From Shewanella electrica (GTDB lineage: Bacteria > Pseudomonadota > Gammaproteobacteria > Enterobacterales > Shewanellaceae), in contig NZ_JAKOGG010000012.1 of NCBI RefSeq assembly GCF_022321485.1, positions 48,224 through 112,223 on the forward strand: a stretch of DNA of 64,000 nt. Direction: 5' to 3'. The translations under genes and the position numbers were made by a program. Of this stretch, positions 46,353 to 53,778 are shown piece after piece. Below the pieces are notes generated by a model, which was given only the letters and a program-made list of their open reading frames with translations, did no database searches and was not told the origin of the DNA. Every line of letters begins with the position of its first letter. Position 1 is the first letter of the stretch.

Positions 46353-47780
46353 TTGGCCGTTTCACCTTTACATCAAGCCGCTGCACGCCAGCCCAACGCC
46401 ATCGCGTTGCTCAGCAGCGGCCAACGCCGCAGCTATCAGCAACTGTCGCAACACGTGCTCGCCCTTGGCGACTGGCTCAGCCAACAAGGGCTCACGCGCG
46501 GCGACAAGCTCGGCGTTATCGCCAGCAACTGCATCGAAATGGTGCTGCTGTATTGGGCCTGCGTCGATCGCGGCTTACTGTTTAGCCCGCTCTCGCCCAA
46601 ATTCCCTGAGCAGCAGTTGCTGGAGATCATGCAGCGGCTGCAGATCAACACCCTATGGTGCCCTGATGACAGCCGCCAAGCGCTGTGGTCACAGGCTCGC
46701 CGCTTACAACCAGATTTTTCCGCCCTTGCTAAACATGTGCTATCCAACGGCGACGGGTTAGCCAACAGCAACAATCAACCGCCCGAGATAGAGATTGATC
46801 AGCCGGTCGATATTCTGCTGACCTCCGGCTCCTCTGGCATGCCCAAAGGCGCGGTGCATTCGCTCAGCAACCATATTGCCAACGCCAGCGGCAGCTTACA
46901 GCGCATCAGCCTCAACCCCAACGATGGCTGGTTACTGTCACTGCCGCTGTTTCACATCGGCGGCCTGGCGATTGTTAATCGCTGCGCCCTCAGTGCCGCT
47001 ACCATTGTGATGGTTGATGACAGCTTGCCGCTCAGCGCACAGCTACAGCGCGATCCCATCAGCCATTTGTCGCTGGTCGCTACCCAATTACAACGTTTGT
47101 TAGCTGACTCGCCAGCCAGCCTAAGCAAAGTCAAATGCCTGCTGCTCGGCGGCGGCGCCATTGGCCGCGAACTCACCGACGCCTTACAACAACTCGGCAT
47201 CAGCGCCTTTACCAGCTACGGCATGACCGAAATGGGCTCGCAGATCACCACCAGTAGCGCCGATATCGCTGGCAGCGGCGAACTCCTGCCCAACCGCGAA
47301 CTGTGCATTAAAGACGGCGTGATTTGGGTCAAAGGTGCCACCCTCTTTTTGGGCTATTTACAGCCCGACGGCAGCATTCAACGCGACACCGACAGCGATG
47401 GCTGGTTTTGCACCAAAGACCGCGGTTACTTTGATGACCACGGCCAACTGCACATACAAGGCCGCAGCGACAACATGTTCATCTGCGGCGGCGAAAACAT
47501 TCAGCCAGAAGAAGTCGAAGCCGCACTAAAACTGCACCCACAAATCCTCGACGCCATCGTATTTGGCGAAGCCAATGCAGAATTTGGCCTACTGCCCTCC
47601 GCCATCCTCAAAACCAGCGACGGCACCCTACCAACTGACGCCGAACTCACTGAATTTCTGCTCAGTAAAATCGCCCGCTTTAAACGCCCACGAGTTTACT
47701 ACCCATGGCCGGATGGGGATTTTCAAGGATTGAAAGTACAAAGGAAGCTGGTGATTAACGCGATAATCACTAATCGCTGA
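46353..47780 (+). CDS. menE: o-Succinylbenzoate-CoA ligase MenE
   Basis: 475 residues, adenylate-forming enzyme. P-loop-like TSGSSGMPKGAVHS, adenylation motif TSYGMTEMGS, and hinge GRSDNMFICGGENIQPEEVE are present; the C-terminal catalytic Lys lies in GLKVQRK. It activates o-succinylbenzoate with CoA. I place the start at TTG 46353, with AGGAAG 4 bases upstream and 1 base after the menC stop. A TTG at 46314 inside menC is the only earlier option, and no ATG occurs near the N-terminus. Confidence 0.92.
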   Translation: MAVSPLHQAAARQPNAIALLSSGQRRSYQQLSQHVLALGDWLSQQGLTRGDKLGVIASNCIEMVLLYWACVDRGLLFSPLSPKFPEQQLLEIMQRLQINTLWCPDDSRQALWSQARRLQPDFSALAKHVLSNGDGLANSNNQPPEIEIDQPVDILLTSGSSGMPKGAVHSLSNHIANASGSLQRISLNPNDGWLLSLPLFHIGGLAIVNRCALSAATIVMVDDSLPLSAQLQRDPISHLSLVATQLQRLLADSPASLSKVKCLLLGGGAIGRELTDALQQLGISAFTSYGMTEMGSQITTSSADIAGSGELLPNRELCIKDGVIWVKGATLFLGYLQPDGSIQRDTDSDGWFCTKDRGYFDDHGQLHIQGRSDNMFICGGENIQPEEVEAALKLHPQILDAIVFGEANAEFGLLPSAILKTSDGTLPTDAELTEFLLSKIARFKRPRVYYPWPDGDFQGLKVQRKLVINAIITNR

Positions 47781-47822
47781 TTGGGTTGAGTTTGGCTGAA
47801 TAGCGCCAAACTCTGGTTAGCT

Positions 47823-47851
47823 AAAAGTGGCGCTTTTGAGCGCCACTTTTT
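47823..47851 (+). terminator. Terminator of the menDHCE operon
   Basis: A 12-bp stem (AAAAGTGGCGCT / AGCGCCACTTTT, loop TTTG) followed by T, 43 bases after the menE stop. Confidence 0.9.
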
Positions 47852-47900
47852 GGTGTTAGCTGGTAGTTTCGCATCTACCTGATACGTCAATGTGCATGTC

Positions 47901-48002
47901 AGCACGGATGTGCTAAATCACCTGCGGTGGGCAATGCACATGCAGCCTTGTGGCACGCTGCGAGTACATCCATGTAAGCTCGACGCCAGCATCCATGCTG
48001 GC
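47901..48002 (-). repeat. Block of ATCCAT-core palindromes
   Basis: TACAT-CC-ATGTA (47965-47976) and GCCAGCAT-CC-ATGCTGGC (47985-48002) share the core ATCCAT with different arms. AGCAC-GGAT-GTGCT (47901-47914) looks like a shortened relative. Read on the minus strand these are the same N-ATGGAT-N' palindromes that occur in the repeats at 50-52 kb, so the block is a related element in inverse orientation. Confidence 0.65.
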
Positions 48003-48372
48003 GACGGCCACAAGTCCGCATGTGCTGGGAATTCACGGAGTACTCCTGACAGCTATGTGGCGCCATAAAGACACCGACTAAGCTTGCTCCTTTTCTGCTT
48101 GGCCGCATTGCTAGCACTAACGTTCATTTTCTACTCAAAAGATGAGCAAATTATCACTTTGAAGAAAAACTCAAAAGTAATGCGTATTTTCCTCATTGCT
48201 GCGCTCGTTTTTTCCACAACACCCTGATAGATTACTTACTAATCAGTACGTTAAATCGGCTACGCAAAATTAATAGCTTTATTAATTGAGCATGCGAATT
48301 TTCCAAATATATGCGCATGCACACTAATAAAATGCTATGTAACTTTAAGTAGTACGTCTGCAGGTCATAATA

Positions 48373-50196
48373 ATGAAATTAAAAAAACTAATGATTAACA
48401 ATTTTCGTGGCATCGGATTTGCTGAAATTGACCTTGAGAATTTCACTACTCTTGTTGGTCCAAATAATATCGGTAAATCTACTATCCTCAATGCGATACA
48501 CCTAGTTTTGGATAATAGAAAACCAAAATTAGAAGACTGGCCTGCTCAGCAAGCGTCAGAAAAAGTTATGGAGATTATCTGTGAATTTGGCAATCTCGAA
48601 GATTGGGAAAAGAGAAAGCCCTCAATTTCAACTCTTTTACATGAAGACTGTTTAAAAGTAAAAATGTCAGCATGGTGGAACACTGAACAAACCGACTATT
48701 CGTATGAATACTCGGTGTACTGCGTTGAAACTCAGTACCCTTGGTCAGATCTGAGCCACTCTAAGGCGAAAACTGACGAAATATGTAAACCAATCTTAAA
48801 AGAACTAGGCATTACAAAAGCTAATGAATACAACGAAAGACAAGCTGATTTGGTGGCTTACGTTGTCGAAAAATCACCTGAATTAATAGTCTTATCTGAA
48901 GACTGGCATGTTAAAAAATTTGCTAACTCCTTACAGCAAGCAGTACCTCACGTAATGTATGTTCCGGCAAGTTTTAAAATAGAAGATGAGTTAAAGGTAA
49001 CAAATAATAGTCCTTTCTCGTTCTTATTCACGAATAAGCTCTTCCCAAAAGTAAAAGGAGATGAAAGCTATTCCGCTTACATTAAAAAAGCTACAGAACT
49101 GCAAGATAAGTTAAAGGGAAAAGCTGAAGACGGTTCTGAAATTGAGGGATTAGGGGACGTCCTCGGTGAAGTATCAAAAACACTTAACCAGATATTAGAT
49201 TTTGATTCTAAGGTAAAACTTGCGGTTGGTGACATAGATGTCGAGCCTTTGTTTATGAAAGCTGCGACTTTCCTAATTGACGATGAAATCGAAACAAATT
49301 TGCAGTATCAGGGAAGTGGTGTGCAAAGAGCTTTAGCATTTGCAATGCTAGAAGCTAATGCAGAGGTTGAGTCATCAGTTCAAGGGGAACAGAGAACAGT
49401 TGTTGTTCTATATGAAGAACCAGAGTTATATATTCATCCTCACTTAATGCGTAGACTTAAAAATACTCTACAAACACGCTCAGAGTCACCTAAGTGGCAA
49501 GTTATCTGTTCAACACACTCACCTTTCTTAATTAACATTGCTGACAAACCCGAATCACTGAAACTCATAAAGAAAAATGCTGGAAATGCTCGTGCTGTAC
49601 ACCAAGTATCTTCGACCATTTTTGAAACTACTGACGATTACAACGAAAGAGATATATTGAGAGCTGCATTAGACTTCCATCCAACTGTTTGTGAGAGCTT
49701 ATTTGCCAAAAGAGTTGTAATTGTTGAGGGAGACACTGAAGTGGCCGTCTTCAGTATGATTTCCGAACTTGCAGAGAAGCTAGGTGTTCAAGACAGTCTT
49801 GATAAGGATACTACTGTAATATCTGCGGGTGGAAAATGGACAATTACTGCCTTGGTAAAGGTATTGAATGCACTACAAATAGACTATCGTGTAATTCACG
49901 ATACTGATCGTAAAAACCTTACTGATGCTGAGTTGTTAGAGAAAGCTGCAATTCATCCATTCAAAGCGAATGCAAAAATTGCTTCTGTCGCAAATGCCGA
50001 TAGTGTTTTCTTAGTTGATGATACCTTTGAACATGTTTTATGGGATCAGGTCGAGGGAGAAAATGCGAAATCAACAGATAAGCCATATAGCTCTTGGAAA
50101 CGTGTTCGAGATTATATTGATGGTAAAGTTAAACTTACCGCAAGATGTGAAGCGACTTTAAAAGAGATTGTGACATTTGCATTTGCGAAACAGTGA
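48373..50196 (+). CDS. OLD-family ATPase/TOPRIM nuclease (class 1 type)
   Basis: 607 residues. N-terminal SMC-like ATPase: Walker A GPNNIGKST (about 33-41), signature region near QYQGSGVQRALAFA, Walker B-like VVLYEEPELYIHP, and a late ICSTHSPFLIN. A C-terminal TOPRIM domain follows, with VVIVEGDTEVAVF and the acidic HDTD. OLD nucleases protect against phage. No UvrD-like gajB partner is adjacent, so I class it as stand-alone. Codon and base use are far more AT-rich than the flanking men and metE-like genes, indicating transfer. Weak AGGT 10 bases before the ATG. Confidence 0.88.
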   Translation: MKLKKLMINNFRGIGFAEIDLENFTTLVGPNNIGKSTILNAIHLVLDNRKPKLEDWPAQQASEKVMEIICEFGNLEDWEKRKPSISTLLHEDCLKVKMSAWWNTEQTDYSYEYSVYCVETQYPWSDLSHSKAKTDEICKPILKELGITKANEYNERQADLVAYVVEKSPELIVLSEDWHVKKFANSLQQAVPHVMYVPASFKIEDELKVTNNSPFSFLFTNKLFPKVKGDESYSAYIKKATELQDKLKGKAEDGSEIEGLGDVLGEVSKTLNQILDFDSKVKLAVGDIDVEPLFMKAATFLIDDEIETNLQYQGSGVQRALAFAMLEANAEVESSVQGEQRTVVVLYEEPELYIHPHLMRRLKNTLQTRSESPKWQVICSTHSPFLINIADKPESLKLIKKNAGNARAVHQVSSTIFETTDDYNERDILRAALDFHPTVCESLFAKRVVIVEGDTEVAVFSMISELAEKLGVQDSLDKDTTVISAGGKWTITALVKVLNALQIDYRVIHDTDRKNLTDAELLEKAAIHPFKANAKIASVANADSVFLVDDTFEHVLWDQVEGENAKSTDKPYSSWKRVRDYIDGKVKLTARCEATLKEIVTFAFAKQ

Positions 50197-50233
50197 CCTA
50201 AAAAATGCATTGAAATAAAAAAATCAGGACGGT

Positions 50234-50645
50234 CACCAGATTTTTAAAACCAATCCACTGAACTTGCAGGCAACACCAATTCCCCTTCGGCGCTGCGTAG
50301 GTGCGTTGGGCAGGCATTGAGCAATCGAGATATGGATATCGAGAAGCGATGGTGAGCGAGGGACCGCGAATCAGAGCGATTTGCGAAAATGACAAACCAG
50401 AAGCGCCGTAGCGTTTAGCGCCGTGGGGCGGCAGGGGGATCGATAAGGGGGCGAAGCCGTCTAGCCCCCTTATCTCGTAGTGTGAGCACGAAAGCTCACG
50501 ACGTTGCCAAGCGGCAGCTTGGTATGGCGCAGCCATAAATCTTTCGCAAACGCAGGTTGCAATCGCGTAGCGATAAATCTTGATCGTAGTGTGAGCACGA
50601 AAGCTCATGAATTTTGAAACCGCAGGTTGCTAGGCACAGCCTAAT
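50234..50645 (+). repeat. Micro-hairpin repeat, copy A
   Basis: Begins with CACCAGATTTTTAAAACC, then a conserved head (CACCAATTCCCCTTCGG, GTGCGTTGGGCAGGCATT). Next come GATAT-GG-ATATC (50329-50340), an 11-bp stem GATAAGGGGGC/GCCCCCTTATC (50442-50474) with GGC-GAA-GCC at its tip, GTGAGC-ACGAAA-GCTCAC (50482-50499), CCAAGC-GGCA-GCTTGG (50507-50522), TATGGC-GCA-GCCATA (50523-50537), GCAAAC-GCA-GGTTGC with one mismatch (50546-50560), and TAGGC-ACA-GCCTA (50631-50643). Starts 37 bases after the OLD stop. Confidence 0.85.
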
Positions 50646-50660
50646 GTCACCGCATTCCAG

Positions 50661-51103
50661 CCACCAAATTTTTAAAACTAACCCACGGAACTTGCAGACC
50701 ACACCAATTCCCCTTCGGCGCTGCGTAGGTGCGTTGGGCAGGCATTGAGCAATCGAGGCATGGATGCCGAAGAAGCCGCGCCGAGGAATGGATTCCGAGT
50801 TGGCGGCGATTTGCGAAAATGACAAACCAGAAGCGCCGTAGCGTTTAGCGCCGCGGGGCGGCATGGGGATTGAGAAGGGCGAATACTCATCGATGATGAG
50901 TGTGCTTATGAGCGCGAGCCATGGATGGCGAGCTGGCCGTTTGACATGGATGTCATTCGAAGCCGTCTAGCCCCCTTATCTCGTAGTGTGAGCACGAAAG
51001 CTCACGACGTTGCCAAGCGGTAGCTTGGTATGGCGCAGCCATAAATCTTTCGCAACCGCAGGTTGCAATGGCTGAAAGCCATAAAAATCATCGCGTAGCG
51101 ATA
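50661..51103 (+). repeat. Micro-hairpin repeat, copy B with insertion
   Basis: Same order as copy A. Hairpins: GGCAT-GG-ATGCC (50757-50768), GGAAT-GG-ATTCC (50785-50796), GTGAGC-ACGAAA-GCTCAC (50988-51005), CCAAGC-GGTA-GCTTGG, TATGGC-GCA-GCCATA, GCAACC-GCA-GGTTGC (51052-51066), ATGGCT-GAA-AGCCAT (51068-51082), ATCGC-GTA-GCGAT (51090-51102). A 78-bp insertion splits the GGC-GAA-GCC tip. Ends 16 bases before the catA-like stop. Confidence 0.85.
50884..50961. mobile_element. 78-bp palindromic insertion within copy B
   Basis: Copies A and D read GGC-GAA-GCC here. Copy B has GGC-GAA, then 75 extra bases, then GAA-GCC, so the GAA loop triplet is duplicated on both sides like a 3-bp target-site duplication. 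The insert holds ACTCAT-CGATG-ATGAGT, GCCAT-GG-ATGGC (50918-50929) and GACAT-GG-ATGTC (50943-50954). It has no coding capacity. Whether it transposed or arose by slippage cannot be told here. Confidence 0.55.
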
Positions 51104-51118
51104 ACCCAAACCAAAACG

Positions 51119-51757
51119 TTAGCCAAAGATCTCCGCCAACCGCGCCATATTGCGCTCGATAACCTCAGTTAACTTGCCAATATGAATGCCATCAATAAAC
51201 GCATGATGCGCTTGCACCGAAAACGGCAGCAGCACCTTGCCCTGCTCCTTTTTGTACTTGCCCCAAGCGATACGCGGTACGGCATCAAACTTTGCCAAGG
51301 TTATCGGATGCGCAATGCTGGTAAAACTGACCCACGGAATCGAGGTGATATAGACAAGGTCGCTGCGTTGTTGCCGTTGCGCATCAATAATGCTGGTTTG
51401 CGTACTGGCTTGGTCGCGGCTGTCACTGACAAACTGCTGAAAGTTATCGGCGTTGAGTACGGTGATAATTTTAAATAGCTCATCGTCGCCATCCAGCACA
51501 GTGAACGACGGCTGGAGCGCATCATGCTTGACCACTCTTTCGTTGTCATAGCGATATTTAAACGCTTCGACGCTATTGACGCATGCCATCACGTAATAGA
51601 TTACCGCGTGATAAAACGGCAACTTATGCTGCTTGATATGTTGGTACAGCGGCGTGATATCGAGATCAAAACACAGATTAAAAAATGGCGAGTCCATATC
51701 TTTAAAAAACATGAAATGCTCTTTACGTTTCCACGTGTCGATATCAACAACTTCCAT
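51119..51757 (-). CDS. CatA-like O-acetyltransferase
   Basis: 212 residues, full length for the chloramphenicol acetyltransferase family. It has the catalytic HHAFIDG motif (His near 185) and the typical N-terminal MEVVDIDTWKRKEHFMFF. The family moves acetyl from acetyl-CoA to a hydroxyl; many chromosomal members have unknown natural substrates, so resistance should not be assumed. It lies between repeat copies B and C and is probably part of the island cargo. Confidence 0.85.
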   Translation of the reverse strand: MEVVDIDTWKRKEHFMFFKDMDSPFFNLCFDLDITPLYQHIKQHKLPFYHAVIYYVMACVNSVEAFKYRYDNERVVKHDALQPSFTVLDGDDELFKIITVLNADNFQQFVSDSRDQASTQTSIIDAQRQQRSDLVYITSIPWVSFTSIAHPITLAKFDAVPRIAWGKYKKEQGKVLLPFSVQAHHAFIDGIHIGKLTEVIERNMARLAEIFG

Positions 51758-51893
51758 CTTTTTTCCTAAAGTGATTTTGCAACAACAGCATAAGTATCAG
51801 GCGGATAAATATCTCTGAAATGCCAGCAAAAATCAAAGCGACAAAGCGGAATAGCCGCCAGTCCACTTAACTGACAGGCAAAAATCATGACAG

Positions 51894-51990
51894 CCACCAA
51901 ATGTTTAGAACCTATCCACTGAACTTACAGGTGACACCAATTCCCCTTCGGCGCTGCGGAGGTGCGTTTGGCAGGCATTGATCTAAAAAT
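51894..51990 (+). repeat. Micro-hairpin repeat, copy C (head only)
   Basis: About 97 bases matching the first part of copies A, B and D (CCACCAAATG..., CACCAATTCCCCTTCGG, then GGCAGGCATTG), ending before the hairpin train. Copy D begins 6 bases later, so this looks like a truncated tandem copy. Confidence 0.75.
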
Positions 51991-51995
51991 AGCAA

Positions 51996-52366
51996 CCACC
52001 AAATTTTAAAAGCTAATCCACTGAACTTACAGGCGACACCAATTCCCCTTCGGCGCTGCGTAGGTGCGTTGGGCAGGCATCAAGCAATTAAGGCATGGAT
52101 GCCTTAAAGCCGCGCCGAGGAATGGATTCCGAGTTGGCGGCGATTTGCGCAGATGACAAACCAGAAGCGCCGAAGCGTTTAGTGCCGTGGGGCGGCAGGG
52201 GGATCGATAAGGGGGCGAAGCCGTCTAGCCCCCTTATCTCGTAGTGTGAGCACGAAAGCTCACGACGTTGCCAAGCGGCAGCTTGGTATGGCGCAGCCAT
52301 AAATCTTTCGCAAACGCAGTTTGCAATGGCTGAAAGCCATAAAAATCATCGCGTAGCGATAAACCA
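51996..52366 (+). repeat. Micro-hairpin repeat, copy D
   Basis: Full copy. TTAAGGCAT-GG-ATGCCTTAA (52088-52107, 9-bp arms), GGAAT-GG-ATTCC (52119-52130), the GATAAGGGGGC stem, GTGAGC-ACGAAA-GCTCAC (52246-52263), CCAAGC-GGCA-GCTTGG, TATGGC-GCA-GCCATA, GCAAAC-GCA-GTTTGC (52310-52324), ATGGCT-GAA-AGCCAT, ATCGC-GTA-GCGAT. It lacks the insertion of copy B. Confidence 0.85.
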
Positions 52367-52452
52367 AGCGCCAGCGTCCATCCCACTCAACTTGAATAAA
52401 ATTCAAGTTGATATGAATTTTCCTCATGCAGATGTAAGCAAAACCGTTTAAC

Positions 52453-52468
52453 AGCCGTCTAGACATCC
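52453..52468 (+). promoter_or_regulatory. Tandem MetJ boxes upstream of the MetE-like gene
   Basis: Two adjacent 8-mers, AGCCGTCT (7 of 8 match to AGACGTCT) and AGACATCC (6 of 8), 52 bases before the ATG. Tandem met boxes are how MetJ binds, so methionine repression is likely. Confidence 0.7.
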
Positions 52469-52519
52469 ATTATCATGAGCGCATATCTTTTGTTGTTTAC
52501 GTTGTAAAAGGACTCATTC

Positions 52520-53656
52520 ATGGCACACCAACTCCCATTTCGCAGCGACGTAGTAGGTAGTTACTTACGCCCTGCTTACCTGCATCAAGCCCGTCGTGAC
52601 TTTACTGCTAACAAGATCGACAAGGCGGAGTTAACTGCCATTGAAGACCGCGCAATTACCGAGTTAGTCGCACAACAAAAAGCCGCGGGCTTGAAAGTGA
52701 TCACTGACGGTGAGTTTCGCCGTGGCTTTTGGCACATCGACTTTTTAGAAAACCTCAACGGTGTTGAAGGTTATGTGCCAGAACAAGGTTACAACCAGAA
52801 GTTTCATGGTAAAGCGGCGCCGTCGTACAACATTCGCGTGCACGACAAAATCAGCTTCAACACTGACCACCCATTTTTGGCGCATTTTGCCTTTTTGAAA
52901 ACCTTGGCCGACGCCGATGGCGAGGTAGTGGCTAAGGCGACCATTCCTAGCCCAACCATGATTTTGCGCCAAGAAGTGCTGGCAAATGAAGACATTAGCC
53001 ACCTGCAAACCATCTATCCAGACTTGGCCGATTTTTACCAAGATTTGGCAACCACCTATCGCGCCGCTGTGAAAGCATTTTACGACGCCGGTTGCCGTTA
53101 TCTGCAATTTGATGACACTAACTGGGCGTTTTTGGCCGATGCCAGCAAGCGTGAATCGCTGCAAGCGAAAGGCATTGATGCGGATCAGATCGCTGACATC
53201 TGCGCTGACATTATCAATGGTGCCTTGGCTGACAAACCTGCGGATATGACCATTACGACGCACATTTGCCGTGGTAACCATGCGTCATCTTGGTTGTTCT
53301 CTGGCGGTTATGAGCCAATTGCTAAGCAGTTGTTTGCTAGCAACTATGATGGTTTCTTCCTTGAATACGATAACGACCGTGCTGGTGATTTTGCGCCGCT
53401 GCGCCATTGGGCCAACAACGGTAGTCGCATCGTGCTCGGTTTGGTGACCTCAAAATTCCCAGAGTTGGAAGATACCGCGCTGATCAAAGCCCGTATCCAA
53501 GAAGCGACCGAGTATGTGCCGCTAGATAACCTGTGCCTGAGCCCACAATGTGGTTTTGCTTCAACGGAGGAAGGCAACAAGCTGAGCATTGATGAGCAGT
53601 GGAACAAGATTAAGCTGGTTAACCAAGTAGCTCAAAGCGTTTGGCAAGATGCGTAA
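52520..53656 (+). CDS. MetE-C-like methyltransferase (YxjG/YxjH type)
   Basis: 378 residues: a single barrel like the C-terminal half of cobalamin-independent methionine synthase. Zinc ligands are in place: H248 and C250 (THICRGN), E282 (FLEYDND) and C344 (SPQCGF). The N-terminal MetE domain is missing, so the methyl donor may not be polyglutamyl folate; short MetE relatives use other donors. AAAGGA lies 10 bases before the ATG. MetJ boxes upstream support a role in methionine synthesis. A terminator follows. Confidence 0.85.
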   Translation: MAHQLPFRSDVVGSYLRPAYLHQARRDFTANKIDKAELTAIEDRAITELVAQQKAAGLKVITDGEFRRGFWHIDFLENLNGVEGYVPEQGYNQKFHGKAAPSYNIRVHDKISFNTDHPFLAHFAFLKTLADADGEVVAKATIPSPTMILRQEVLANEDISHLQTIYPDLADFYQDLATTYRAAVKAFYDAGCRYLQFDDTNWAFLADASKRESLQAKGIDADQIADICADIINGALADKPADMTITTHICRGNHASSWLFSGGYEPIAKQLFASNYDGFFLEYDNDRAGDFAPLRHWANNGSRIVLGLVTSKFPELEDTALIKARIQEATEYVPLDNLCLSPQCGFASTEEGNKLSIDEQWNKIKLVNQVAQSVWQDA

Positions 53657-53702
53657 TAGTTACGCGAGTAACTAACAACAAGTTCCGTTAGTAACTAACA
53701 AC

Positions 53703-53730
53703 AAAGGCGACCATTTTGGGTCGCCTTTTT
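53703..53730 (+). terminator. Terminator of the MetE-like gene
   Basis: AAAGGCGACC / GGTCGCCTTT, 10-bp perfect stem with a short loop, followed by TT, 46 bases after the stop. Confidence 0.9.
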
Positions 53731-53778
53731 GCTGCGTGAACAACTGAGAATAACGCGTTAGGTGATGAAAGTTAGTGG

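Larger units (their letters stand above)
47781..48372. other. 592-bp region between menE and the OLD gene
   Basis: It contains the men terminator, then a palindrome-rich block (47895-48010, listed separately), then about 250 bases of AT-rich DNA leading to the OLD gene. The change in composition near 48120 probably marks the edge of acquired DNA. No gene recognised. Confidence 0.6.
50197..51118. other. 922-bp non-coding region filled by two repeat copies
   Basis: Contains repeat copies A and B nearly end to end. Open frames across it are short, overlap the structured repeats and have no ribosome-binding sites, so I do not call genes. Confidence 0.75.
51758..52519. other. 762-bp region with repeat copies C and D and the metE-like promoter
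   Basis: Holds the catA-like promoter region, the truncated copy C, copy D and the MetJ boxes. No gene recognised. Confidence 0.7.

Noticed and set aside
50290-50320. GTTGGGC in the repeat head as an integron attC R' box
   Set aside because: GTTGGGC fits GTTRRRY, but no complementary RYYYAAC box is found at attC distance in any copy, and the repeats are about 400 bp with internal hairpins unlike attC.
51119-51757. Calling the CatA-like gene a chloramphenicol resistance determinant
   Set aside because: The catalytic motif is present, but chromosomal relatives often act on other substrates; sequence alone does not show resistance.
50234-52366. CRISPR array
   Set aside because: The repeats are long, few and internally structured, with no regular 20-40 bp spacers and no cas genes.
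50198-52466. Several open frames of 60-140 codons across the repeats
   Set aside because: They lie on conserved palindromic repeats, have no ribosome-binding sites and differ only through repeat drift.
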